Shown piece by piece: positions 38,420 to 45,887 of a stretch of DNA of 64,000 nucleotides (its first letter is position 1; the number at the start of each line of letters is the position of its first letter). The notes beneath the pieces were generated by a model. That model saw nothing but the letters and a program-made list of their open reading frames with translations. It was not told where the DNA came from and made no database searches. This DNA is from Candidatus Parepulonipiscium sp. PG-Nuni2H_MBin01 (lineage in GTDB: Bacteria > Bacillota > Clostridia > Lachnospirales > Cellulosilyticaceae): contig MDJM01000064.1 in the NCBI GenBank assembly GCA_001994995.1, forward strand, positions 25,232 through 89,231, given 5' to 3'. The position numbers and the translations under genes were made by a program.

Positions 38420-38436
38420 ATTCGCTACTAGCGAAT
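38420..38436 (+). other. hairpin between transporter ATPase and permease genes
   Basis: ATTCGCT and AGCGAAT flank a 3-nt loop, followed by TTATTATAG. The U-run is poor, so it is at most a leaky terminator. It could lower permease expression relative to the ATPase, or mark an RNA processing site. Confidence 0.45.
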
Positions 38437-38486
38437 TTATTATAGATAATATTGATATAGATATTTTTTGATAGGAGGGCGCACGG

Positions 38487-39371
38487 ATGAATAGATTTAA
38501 GTATAGTGCCGAAAATGCACCTAAAGCTTGGTTCTTTTTAATACCGGCATTAGCGATTATAATAATTTTTAACGTAGTTCCACTAATTAGAACATTTTAT
38601 ATGTCATTCTACAGAGGCTCGCTTACTAATCCTCAATTTAACGATATTCAAAATTATATAACAGTACTCACAGATACTAAGTTTCATACTGCAATAAAAA
38701 ATACTTCTATTTATGCTTTCGTAGTAGTACCAGTTGCATTAGCGTTATCACTGCTGATTGCTATTACTATTCATGAAAAAATTAAATATAAAGATTTCTT
38801 TGAAACTATATTCTTCATACCGTATTTGACTAGCATGATAGCTGTAGGGGTTGTATTTAGATTTTTGCTTAATGGTGATTATGGAATTGTAAACTTTGTA
38901 CTAGGCCTTATAGGCATTGGACCTATAGACTTTTTAAACAATCCAAGTATGGCCATTACAACTATAATTATATTTGGTGTATGGTCAGGATTAGCATTTA
39001 ATATTATAATACTTCTTTCAGGTATCAAAAGTATTAATACTGACTATTATAAAGTGGCAGATATGTTTGGGGCTACTAAGGTAGAACAATTTCGCAAAAT
39101 AACATTACCTCAGTTAATACCCATAATTACATTTTTACTCACAGTAAATTTTATAAGTTCTTTTAAAGTATATACTCAAGTGTTTGCTATATTTAATGGG
39201 AAAGCCGGAATTGCCGATAGTGCTACAACTGCAGTATTTTATATTTATAATAAATTTTATGTGCAAAATCGCTATGGTGAAGGTATGGCAGCAGCATTAA
39301 TACTATTTGTACTAATTTTATTATTTACGATGGTACAAAGAATGATTATGAAAAAAGTAGCCCAGAGATAA
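38487..39371 (+). CDS. ABC sugar-type transporter permease (UgpA/MalF-like)
   Basis: The 294-residue protein has six hydrophobic segments, the first at about 15-35. The EAA-type loop VADMFGATKVEQFRKITLP near the C-terminus docks onto the ATPase. It belongs to the binding-protein-dependent sugar permease family that works as a heterodimer with the next gene product. The start is preceded by AGGAGGGC. It is 73 nt after the ATPase gene and 86 nt before the second permease start used here. Confidence 0.93.
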   Translation: MNRFKYSAENAPKAWFFLIPALAIIIIFNVVPLIRTFYMSFYRGSLTNPQFNDIQNYITVLTDTKFHTAIKNTSIYAFVVVPVALALSLLIAITIHEKIKYKDFFETIFFIPYLTSMIAVGVVFRFLLNGDYGIVNFVLGLIGIGPIDFLNNPSMAITTIIIFGVWSGLAFNIIILLSGIKSINTDYYKVADMFGATKVEQFRKITLPQLIPIITFLLTVNFISSFKVYTQVFAIFNGKAGIADSATTAVFYIYNKFYVQNRYGEGMAAALILFVLILLFTMVQRMIMKKVAQR

Positions 39372-39457
39372 TTATTAAAAGAAAATTAATGGATACTCTC
39401 ATTAGTACATCTAAATAAGTGGGTTTGATACATTTATTTGTAAGAAGGGATGATATA

Positions 39458-40276
39458 GTGAAACGAACACTTACAGTACTATCATACGTGTTTATAATTG
39501 GAATGTCTATTATTACTTTATTTCCTTTTATATATATGATTTTAGCCAGTCTTATGACATTTCAGGAGGCTACAAGTATACCTCCAACCTTAATACCAAG
39601 TAACTGGGAGTTTCAAAATTACTCCACTGCATTGCAAAAAGCACCATTTGCTAGGTACTTTTTTAATACAGTTCTTGTTGCTACAGTGTCAACAATAGGT
39701 ACATTATTTACTACCATATTAGCTTCTTTTGCCTTTGTCAAGCTAAACTTTAAAGGAAAAAAAGCTTTACTAACTGCATTGGTTGCGTTACTAATGGTGC
39801 CTTATGAAGTAGTAGTATTTAGTAACTACCAAACTATAGCCCAACTAGGACTTATGAATACCTATACAAGTCTAATTGTACCGTCTATGGCAAGTGTATT
39901 TTATATTTTTTATCTAAATAGTTTTTTAGAGGCCATGCCTATTTCTTATTATAATGTAGCAAAAGTTACAGGTGCGAGTGATTTAGAATTTATTTTTAAA
40001 GTAATGGTACCGCTTTCAAAACCCGCGCTATTTACAATGAGTATTCTAAGTTTTATAGGAGGTTGGAATTCATTTATCTGGCCTGTTCTTGTTACCAATG
40101 TTCCAGAAATGAGACTGCTAGGTAATGGATTAAGTGCATTTGCTACAGAAAGTGGTACAGATGTACACTTACAAATGGCAGCTTCCACAATTACAATTGT
40201 GCCTATATTGATTTTATATTTTATATTTAGAAAGCAAATTATTAGAGGTGTTGTAAAAAGTGGAATTAAAGGTTAA
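39458..40276 (+). CDS. ABC sugar-type transporter permease (UgpE/MalG-like)
   Basis: The protein starts at GTG 39458 with AAGAAGGGA upstream, giving 272 residues. A longer GTG start 13 codons upstream would add a hydrophilic tail with no ribosome binding site. It has six hydrophobic segments and the EAA loop VAKVTGASDLEFIFKVMVP. YNVAKVTGAS and GGWNSFIWPVL are typical of the second permease of this family. It pairs with the upstream permease. The metallo-beta-lactamase-fold gene follows after 19 nt. Confidence 0.92.
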   Translation: MKRTLTVLSYVFIIGMSIITLFPFIYMILASLMTFQEATSIPPTLIPSNWEFQNYSTALQKAPFARYFFNTVLVATVSTIGTLFTTILASFAFVKLNFKGKKALLTALVALLMVPYEVVVFSNYQTIAQLGLMNTYTSLIVPSMASVFYIFYLNSFLEAMPISYYNVAKVTGASDLEFIFKVMVPLSKPALFTMSILSFIGGWNSFIWPVLVTNVPEMRLLGNGLSAFATESGTDVHLQMAASTITIVPILILYFIFRKQIIRGVVKSGIKG

Positions 40277-40295
40277 TCGAGGGGAGTTGTAGGTA

Positions 40296-41567
40296 GTGAT
40301 ATTAAGAGATAAAAAAACACGATTGGTTTTTCATAATGGAGTTTTAACTATAGGGGGAACCATAATTGAAGTTATATATGAAGATAGCCATATATTTTTT
40401 GATTTTGGGAGTGAGTATAACCCTGCAAGTGAAATTCAACCAGAAACGTTACAAGATTTACTAGATGAGCAGTTACTGCCTTATCTAGATAACATGTATG
40501 ATACAACTATTAACTTAAAAGGTTATCAATCAAAAGATAATATTTTTAGTAACACCGCTGTATTTGTTTCACATGTTCATTTAGACCATAGTAAAGTAAT
40601 TAATTATCTGGATGGGGACATACCCCTATATACTTTAAATGGTACAAAACATTTACTGGAGACACTAAATATTAATAATAACTTTTTATTTCCTAGACAT
40701 GGTAATCATGAATGGCCAACTAGAAAAATTATAGGGTTGGAAGATAATGATACTGTGGAAGTAGGTAAAATTTCAGTTAAAGTTATGCCAGTAGACCATG
40801 ATGCATATGGTGCTTGTGGACTTGTTATTACTACTCCTGATTTAGTAATCGCTTATACAGGCGATATTCGTCTCCACGGATATAAAAAGGATAAGACTAT
40901 ACAATTTTGTGAACAAAGTGAAAACTGTGACGTTCTAATAATTGAAGGTGTTAGTGTATCCTTTCAGGAATTAGATGAGGAGAAACCCTTGGATATACAA
41001 TCCGAAAGAGATTTAATCGAAAAAATAAATGACATTGTTAATACTAATCCAAATAAACAAATTACGTTTAACTATTATATCTCAAATATTGATAGAGTTT
41101 TAAATATTATAGATACCAATCAACGAACTGTTGTATTAGATGCTTATTATGCATATGTAGTTAAACAAGTAACAGGTAAACAAGTAAATTATTTTAGAAC
41201 AGACGATAAAAATTATAATTTAGATAAAGAGCTAGAAATTGATTTAAATCAACTATTAGAAGATAAGGGTAATTACTTGTGGCAATTATCAGAAAATATA
41301 GTAAATATAGTCCCTAAATTATCTTCAGGAGGGATTTATATTCATTCTAATGCAATACCACTTGGTATGTTTGACCCTAATTATGAACCGTTTATAAAAA
41401 AATTCGATGAACAAAATATAACAGTTGAAATTATCCAAAATTCGGGTCATGCATATCCTCAAGATTTAGTTGAAATAATTAACCTGGTTAAACCTAAATT
41501 ATTAATACCTATTCATTCATATAAACCAGAACGATTAGTAAATAAATATGGTAGTGCGACACGTTAG
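40296..41567 (+). CDS. metallo-beta-lactamase-fold protein, interrupted near its 3' end by a group II intron (exon 1 to 41553)
   Basis: Read without splicing, the frame gives 423 residues and stops at 41567 inside the intron, with the tail SATR encoded by the intron. The intron's 5' end GTGCGAC is at 41554-41560. Joining 41553 to 42446 continues the frame as KRFLPAKGQQI and then TAA at 42478-42480, for 430 residues. The fold is clear: HVHLDH (His93-His98), His168 in PVDHDAYG, Asp190 in YTGDIRLHG, His385 in SGHAYP and His407 in IPIHSYKP. These resemble the RNase J/beta-CASP-like hydrolases. Substrate and role are unknown. The GTG start follows GAGGGGAG. It lies inside the transporter operon, between permease and binding-protein genes. 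Confidence 0.88.
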   Translation: MILRDKKTRLVFHNGVLTIGGTIIEVIYEDSHIFFDFGSEYNPASEIQPETLQDLLDEQLLPYLDNMYDTTINLKGYQSKDNIFSNTAVFVSHVHLDHSKVINYLDGDIPLYTLNGTKHLLETLNINNNFLFPRHGNHEWPTRKIIGLEDNDTVEVGKISVKVMPVDHDAYGACGLVITTPDLVIAYTGDIRLHGYKKDKTIQFCEQSENCDVLIIEGVSVSFQELDEEKPLDIQSERDLIEKINDIVNTNPNKQITFNYYISNIDRVLNIIDTNQRTVVLDAYYAYVVKQVTGKQVNYFRTDDKNYNLDKELEIDLNQLLEDKGNYLWQLSENIVNIVPKLSSGGIYIHSNAIPLGMFDPNYEPFIKKFDEQNITVEIIQNSGHAYPQDLVEIINLVKPKLLIPIHSYKPERLVNKYGSATR

Positions 41568-42445
41568 GTATTGAAAATTTACCTGGGTAACTCAGTCATT
41601 AAATAGAGTTACAACAACTAATAATTCGATTAGTCAAATGATGGGGTAACGCCTTGAAGGGCTAACTATGATACTCCGAATAGCGTTTATCTGAGTAAAC
41701 AGATAAGGGTTATAAGCTCGGTGAAGTCGGCTGAGAACAGACCGTAAACAATGATGATAGTGAAGTGAAATTCAATAACTTTTCTCTTTGACACGAAATG
41801 CGAACCAGAGGTGGTCGAGTCTGTGATAGGTCGGTAGTCTATAAAATATCTATGGTAAGAATGTAAACGTGAGTTTACTGACGAAATTCCGAATGTACGA
41901 GTCTAAAGTTTTAATATGCAGAAATGCGTATACCACGTGAGGTGGTGTTAGTGAGGTAAAGTAAGATTTATCGTTATGAAATACCTTATAGTGTTAAAGG
42001 CACTATCAAGCTAACAGGCTTATAGGAATAACCTAAGGATATATAAATAAAGATAGAATTATTGGAACGTGGAAAGCTAGGAATATGGAGAATTTACTTT
42101 CAATGAAGTATTATCTTATAAGTCAGAATTAAACTGATGAAATTGATTTAATCCTAGTAAGAGTAGGGATAGGGTACCGAAATTTACTATAGTGACGATA
42201 TGGTAGAAGAAACTATGATAATAAATAGTGGAGGGACAGTCCCAAGTCAAGTTTAATACTATATTTTAAATATTATCAAAGAGTATTGCTAAGATAAGGA
42301 ATACTTTGACTACAAAAAAGTAGAAAATTCAATTATTAAAATGTAGCATTAAACTGGATGGAACGCCGTATGAGGTGAAAGTCTCAAGTACGGTGCGGAG
42401 CGGGGGAAAAACGGGAGATAATATCAAAGGTTTACCTATCGCTAT
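41554..42445 (+). mobile_element. ORF-less group II intron (892 nt) inside the metallo-beta-lactamase-fold gene
   Basis: The 5' end is GTGCGAC, the usual start of bacterial group II introns of the B/chloroplast-like type. Inside are motifs found in these RNAs: GGTTATAAGCTCGGTGAAGT and GGAACGTGGAAAGCTAG in domains I-III, then GTAGGGATAGGGTACCGAA and GTGGAGGGACAG. Domain V is at about 42361-42397. Domain VI follows and ends TTTACCTATCGCTAT at 42445. Domain IV (about 42240-42355) is only a short hairpin region with no reverse transcriptase or maturase frame. Splicing therefore needs self-catalysis or a maturase encoded elsewhere. Exon junctions fall in frame. I could not assign EBS1/EBS2 pairings with confidence. 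Confidence 0.9.
42361..42397 (+). ncRNA. group II intron domain V
   Basis: The segment contains GCCGTATGAGG, a GTGAAAG loop region, and CTCAAGTACGGTGC. It folds into the conserved two-part hairpin with the catalytic triad read as CGC and a GAAA-type tetraloop. The following AGCGGGGGAAAA leads into domain VI. This is the strongest single signature of the ribozyme. Confidence 0.9.
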
Positions 42446-42480
42446 AGAGGTTTTTACCTGCTAAAGGGCAACAAATTTAA
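42446..42480 (+). CDS. predicted exon 2 of the metallo-beta-lactamase-fold gene
   Basis: After the intron end at 42445, AG completes the split Lys codon (A at 41553). The frame then reads RFLPAKGQQI and the TAA stop. It has no start or ribosome binding site of its own. The in-frame ending right after the intron is the main support for the splice model. Confidence 0.8.
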
Positions 42481-42512
42481 CTAAGCCTTATCATAACTAA
42501 AATAGAGATAAA

Positions 42513-42539
42513 ACTCCTGTACTGATGCAGGACAGGAGT
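42513..42539 (+). other. hairpin between exon 2 and the binding-protein gene
   Basis: ACTCCTGT and ACAGGAGT pair around an 11-nt loop. The following AACTCTATT is not a U-tract, so it is not a normal terminator. It could protect or separate the mRNA for the binding protein, which these systems usually need in excess. The rest of 42540-42789 is AT-rich with no gene seen. Confidence 0.55.
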
Positions 42540-42789
42540 AACTCTATTAGTATACAATTGTGCATATGGTGTTATAACAAACTAAGGAAATAATTAGAAA
42601 TTATGGTTATTTATTCAAATAATGGGTATATTAGGTAATAAGATATATTCCGCCTAAAAAATAAGAGGTTTAGATTAGCTTATATTAGTTTAGTAAATTT
42701 TATAAGTAATTTAAAATAATATTCACTAAAAAATAAAGGAACTATAAAATTTAATTGTTACCAGCCAAACTATTCCAAAGGAGTAAATT

Positions 42790-44130
42790 ATGAAAAAATT
42801 TAGTAAAATATTGTTAGGACTGGGTATTGTAGTTTTAAGTGCGGGGTGCTCAGATAATCCAAGTGCTTCCCAAAGTACAACTCCCAATACAAATACTGAG
42901 GCACCAACTAATACAACACCACAAACATCGTCGGACACATCTATACAGGTTGAAGAACCTAAATTTGCAGCTGAAATTACAGAACCTGTAGAAGTGATTT
43001 TCTGGCATGCAATGAATGGAACTTTACAGGATACATTAACAGAACTTACAGCACAATTTATGGAAGAAAATCCAAACGTTAAAATCACTTTACAAAATCA
43101 ATCTAGTTATGGCGATTTAAATCAAAAAATATCTGCTTCATTAATAAGTACAAGTACTTTGCCTACAATGACACAGGCTTATTTAGATTGGATGTACTAT
43201 CCAATCCAAGATAATTTAATTTTAGATTTAATGCCTTTTGTAACTCATGATGTAATTGGAATAGATAACTTCAATGATATAGACGAAAGATTTTTAGAGC
43301 CACTTATTAGCGACAATAAATTATATGGAATCCCGTTTAATAAATCTAGCGAAGTATTGTGGTACAACAAAACAATGTTTGAAGAGCTTAATTTAAATCC
43401 ACCTACAAATTACCAAGAGTTTGAACAAGTAGCAAAAACTATTTACGAAGAAAAAGGTATTGCTGGAGCAGGATTTGATTCATTATCAAGCTACTATGTA
43501 ACTTACCTTGAAAACCTTGGCATTACATTTGATAAAGACATTGATCCAACAACTGAATTTTCAATATCAGCAGCTCAATATTATTTAAATGGTATTCAAG
43601 AAGGTTACTTTAGAATTGCTGGAACAGACTTTTATTTATCAGGACCTCTAGGCAGTGAATTAGTAGGTATGTACGTTGGTTCAAATGCGGGCGAAAGCTT
43701 TGTGTTGCAAGCAGCAGAAGGAAAGTTTGAAGTAGGAGTAGCCCCATATCCAGCTAATTTAGCAATACAACAAGGTACAGATTTATTTGTATTCTCAACT
43801 GCAAGCGATGAGCAACAACGTGCTGCTTATGAATACTTGAAATTTTTAACGGATACAGATACCCAAATTAAATGGGCTATTAATACAGGATATTTGCCAA
43901 TTCGTGAAACCGCCTTTACTTCTGAGGAGTATAAAACTTCTGGAGCTATGATACCAACAATTGCCGAAGATATGGTGGATAAACTTTATAATAAACCAGC
44001 TATTGGTGGCAGTGCTGCAACATTTACAGAGGCAGCATCTGTAATGGAGACCATTCTTGCTACACCAGGTGTAGATGTTGAAAAAACTATGAAAAACTTC
44101 CAAAGTACTTTAAATTCTTTATGGGAATAA
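42790..44130 (+). CDS. ABC transporter substrate-binding lipoprotein, UgpB-like
   Basis: The 446-residue protein has a lipoprotein signal peptide with lipobox LSAGC (Cys20). A Ser/Thr/Pro-rich linker (about 21-60) follows, then a family 1 extracellular solute-binding domain. EVIFWHAMNG, FMEENPNVKITLQNQSSYGD and GIPFNKSSEVLWYNKTMF are typical of the UgpB branch, which binds glycerol phosphates or sugars. The exact ligand is unknown. The ribosome binding site is AAAGGAG. It closes the transporter operon and ends at a strong bidirectional terminator. Placing the binding-protein gene last is less common than first. Confidence 0.93.
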   Translation: MKKFSKILLGLGIVVLSAGCSDNPSASQSTTPNTNTEAPTNTTPQTSSDTSIQVEEPKFAAEITEPVEVIFWHAMNGTLQDTLTELTAQFMEENPNVKITLQNQSSYGDLNQKISASLISTSTLPTMTQAYLDWMYYPIQDNLILDLMPFVTHDVIGIDNFNDIDERFLEPLISDNKLYGIPFNKSSEVLWYNKTMFEELNLNPPTNYQEFEQVAKTIYEEKGIAGAGFDSLSSYYVTYLENLGITFDKDIDPTTEFSISAAQYYLNGIQEGYFRIAGTDFYLSGPLGSELVGMYVGSNAGESFVLQAAEGKFEVGVAPYPANLAIQQGTDLFVFSTASDEQQRAAYEYLKFLTDTDTQIKWAINTGYLPIRETAFTSEEYKTSGAMIPTIAEDMVDKLYNKPAIGGSAATFTEAASVMETILATPGVDVEKTMKNFQSTLNSLWE

Positions 44131-44167
44131 AAAAAGGAGGAGCTATTTACAGCTCCTCCTCTTTTTT
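44131..44167. terminator. bidirectional terminator between the binding-protein gene and the EAL gene
   Basis: AGGAGGAGCT and AGCTCCTCCT pair exactly around a 6-nt loop, with A-run and T-run flanks on both sides. It lies directly after the binding-protein stop codon and overlaps the stop of the converging EAL gene. Confidence 0.92.
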
Positions 44168-45871
44168 ATTTAACAAATCAATAAAATCCATTGCTGGCAT
44201 CGGTCGATTTAGTACATATCCTTGCACTGTATCACAACCTAATTTTGTTATTAAATCCAATTGTTCTTGTGTTTCAATACCTTCTACTGTAATAATTAAG
44301 CCCAACTTCTGACTCATAGATACTATACTTTTAAGTATCGTTAAAGAACGTTTATCTTCCATAACAAAATCTATAAATGAAGAATCTAGTTTTAATTCAT
44401 TAACTGGAATGTCTTTTAATAAACTAAGTGAAGAATATCCTGTTCCAAAGTCATCCATAGATATAACAAATCGTTTATTTTGCAATTGCCTTAAAATTTT
44501 CTGCATAGAACCTATATCATTATAATAAGCACTCTCAGTAAATTCAAGATGAAGTTGATTAGGATTAACATTATACTTATTTACAAGCTCCAATATTTTT
44601 TCTTGTAATCCTAAGCTATACATATTAGCTCTAGAGATATTTATAGAAATAGGTAAATTAATATTATAATCTCTAATGTAGCTACAAACCTTTTCCCACA
44701 CATAATAATCAAGATGAGTTATAAAGCCATTTTTTTCAAATAAAGGTATAAACACTCTGGGGGAAACTATATACTTACTTTGATAATTCCACCTAACTAA
44801 AGCTTCTGCGCCGTTAATAGTCAAAGTTTTAACATCATATTTAGGCTGAAAGTATATTTCAAATTCATCGTTTGCTAAAGCATGGTCCATATCTTTCACT
44901 AATAATTGGCTAGCACTTAATTTTTCTTCAAGCTCTGAAGTATACATAGCCACATTTTTTTCAATATTACCTTTACAAGTTTTTGCAGCTAGTACGGCTT
45001 TATCTTGGATTAAATATAATTCTTCCTGCGGATCTGTAATAACATACTGGCCAAACACCAATTTTATAGGTAAATCAGTAGCAAATTCCTGGATACTCTC
45101 TAATAAGTTAGCAATAAATAATTTAATGCCAAATTCATAATAAGGAAGAATTACTATAAAAGCATCTGCAAAACTGTGACCATATATAGCATAATCACGG
45201 CCTTTTAATAAAGTCCGAATATTGTCTGCAATGTAATTAATTAATAAATCTCCTTTGTGCACGCCTGCAATTGAATTATATGATTTAAAGTCCTCAACAT
45301 CAATAGTCATAAATAAATAGGTTACATCTAAGTTATTCTGAATTCTTTCTTTACAAATTTTATAGACATATTCCTGAGTATATAACCCTGTTTTTGAATC
45401 AAATAAAGGAGTTTCTATATTAGTAGCTAATTTATCTTGTTCTTGCTTTATTTTATTATAGATTTCCTGATGTTGCCGTTCCTTAATTATAATATCATTT
45501 ATATCCTTTTCTATCATTACACATTTTAGCAGTTCACCATTTTTCTCTACTAAAGAAAATACCTTAATCTCAGTATAACGTAGTGTGCCGTTAATTTGTT
45601 TTTGGTAAATAATAGATGAATCTAATTTGTTTTTTAATAAGCCCTCTATATGGTAAAGCTTTAACCACTGTCTTAACGTATTTTGATTATCTATAGGAAT
45701 ATACTGGTTTAAATATGTTTCCACAAAATCTTTTAATATCATTGGCTGATTAGTAGTTTCGTTAAAATAATTTGTCGTTTGTTTTAACATAATCATTGCA
45801 TTTTTAATATCTATTATATAAACAGCATGATATTCTGCCTCAAGTAATTTCGCTAAATTTTCCTGTTCCAT
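44147..45871 (-). CDS. cyclic-di-GMP phosphodiesterase with degenerate GGDEF domain
   Basis: The 574-residue protein has an N-terminal PAS-like region (about 1-125), a GGDEF-fold domain (about 155-305) and an EAL domain (about 320-570). The GGDEF active site reads FADAF (234-238), so cyclase activity is not expected; such domains often bind GTP or regulate. The EAL domain keeps EALVRW (Glu356), the ESAYYND region and DDFGTGYSSL, so c-di-GMP hydrolysis is likely. No membrane segment was seen. It is a single gene, convergent with the transporter operon and 16 nt downstream of pheT on the same strand, so it may be read through from pheST. Confidence 0.9.
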   Translation of the reverse strand: MEQENLAKLLEAEYHAVYIIDIKNAMIMLKQTTNYFNETTNQPMILKDFVETYLNQYIPIDNQNTLRQWLKLYHIEGLLKNKLDSSIIYQKQINGTLRYTEIKVFSLVEKNGELLKCVMIEKDINDIIIKERQHQEIYNKIKQEQDKLATNIETPLFDSKTGLYTQEYVYKICKERIQNNLDVTYLFMTIDVEDFKSYNSIAGVHKGDLLINYIADNIRTLLKGRDYAIYGHSFADAFIVILPYYEFGIKLFIANLLESIQEFATDLPIKLVFGQYVITDPQEELYLIQDKAVLAAKTCKGNIEKNVAMYTSELEEKLSASQLLVKDMDHALANDEFEIYFQPKYDVKTLTINGAEALVRWNYQSKYIVSPRVFIPLFEKNGFITHLDYYVWEKVCSYIRDYNINLPISINISRANMYSLGLQEKILELVNKYNVNPNQLHLEFTESAYYNDIGSMQKILRQLQNKRFVISMDDFGTGYSSLSLLKDIPVNELKLDSSFIDFVMEDKRSLTILKSIVSMSQKLGLIITVEGIETQEQLDLITKLGCDTVQGYVLNRPMPAMDFIDLLNKKEEEL

Positions 45872-45887
45872 ATGCTTTCCCCTCTAT

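Noticed and set aside
41930..41990. EBS1 candidates (TACCAC at about 41931, TACCTTAT at 41982) for pairing with the exon end TATGGTA
   Set aside because: Each has one mismatch and each appears to be part of a local hairpin, so neither can be assigned with confidence.
41568..42445. Small open frames or degraded reverse transcriptase in the intron
   Set aside because: No frame of useful length or maturase-like motif could be found; the stretch is explained by intron RNA domains.
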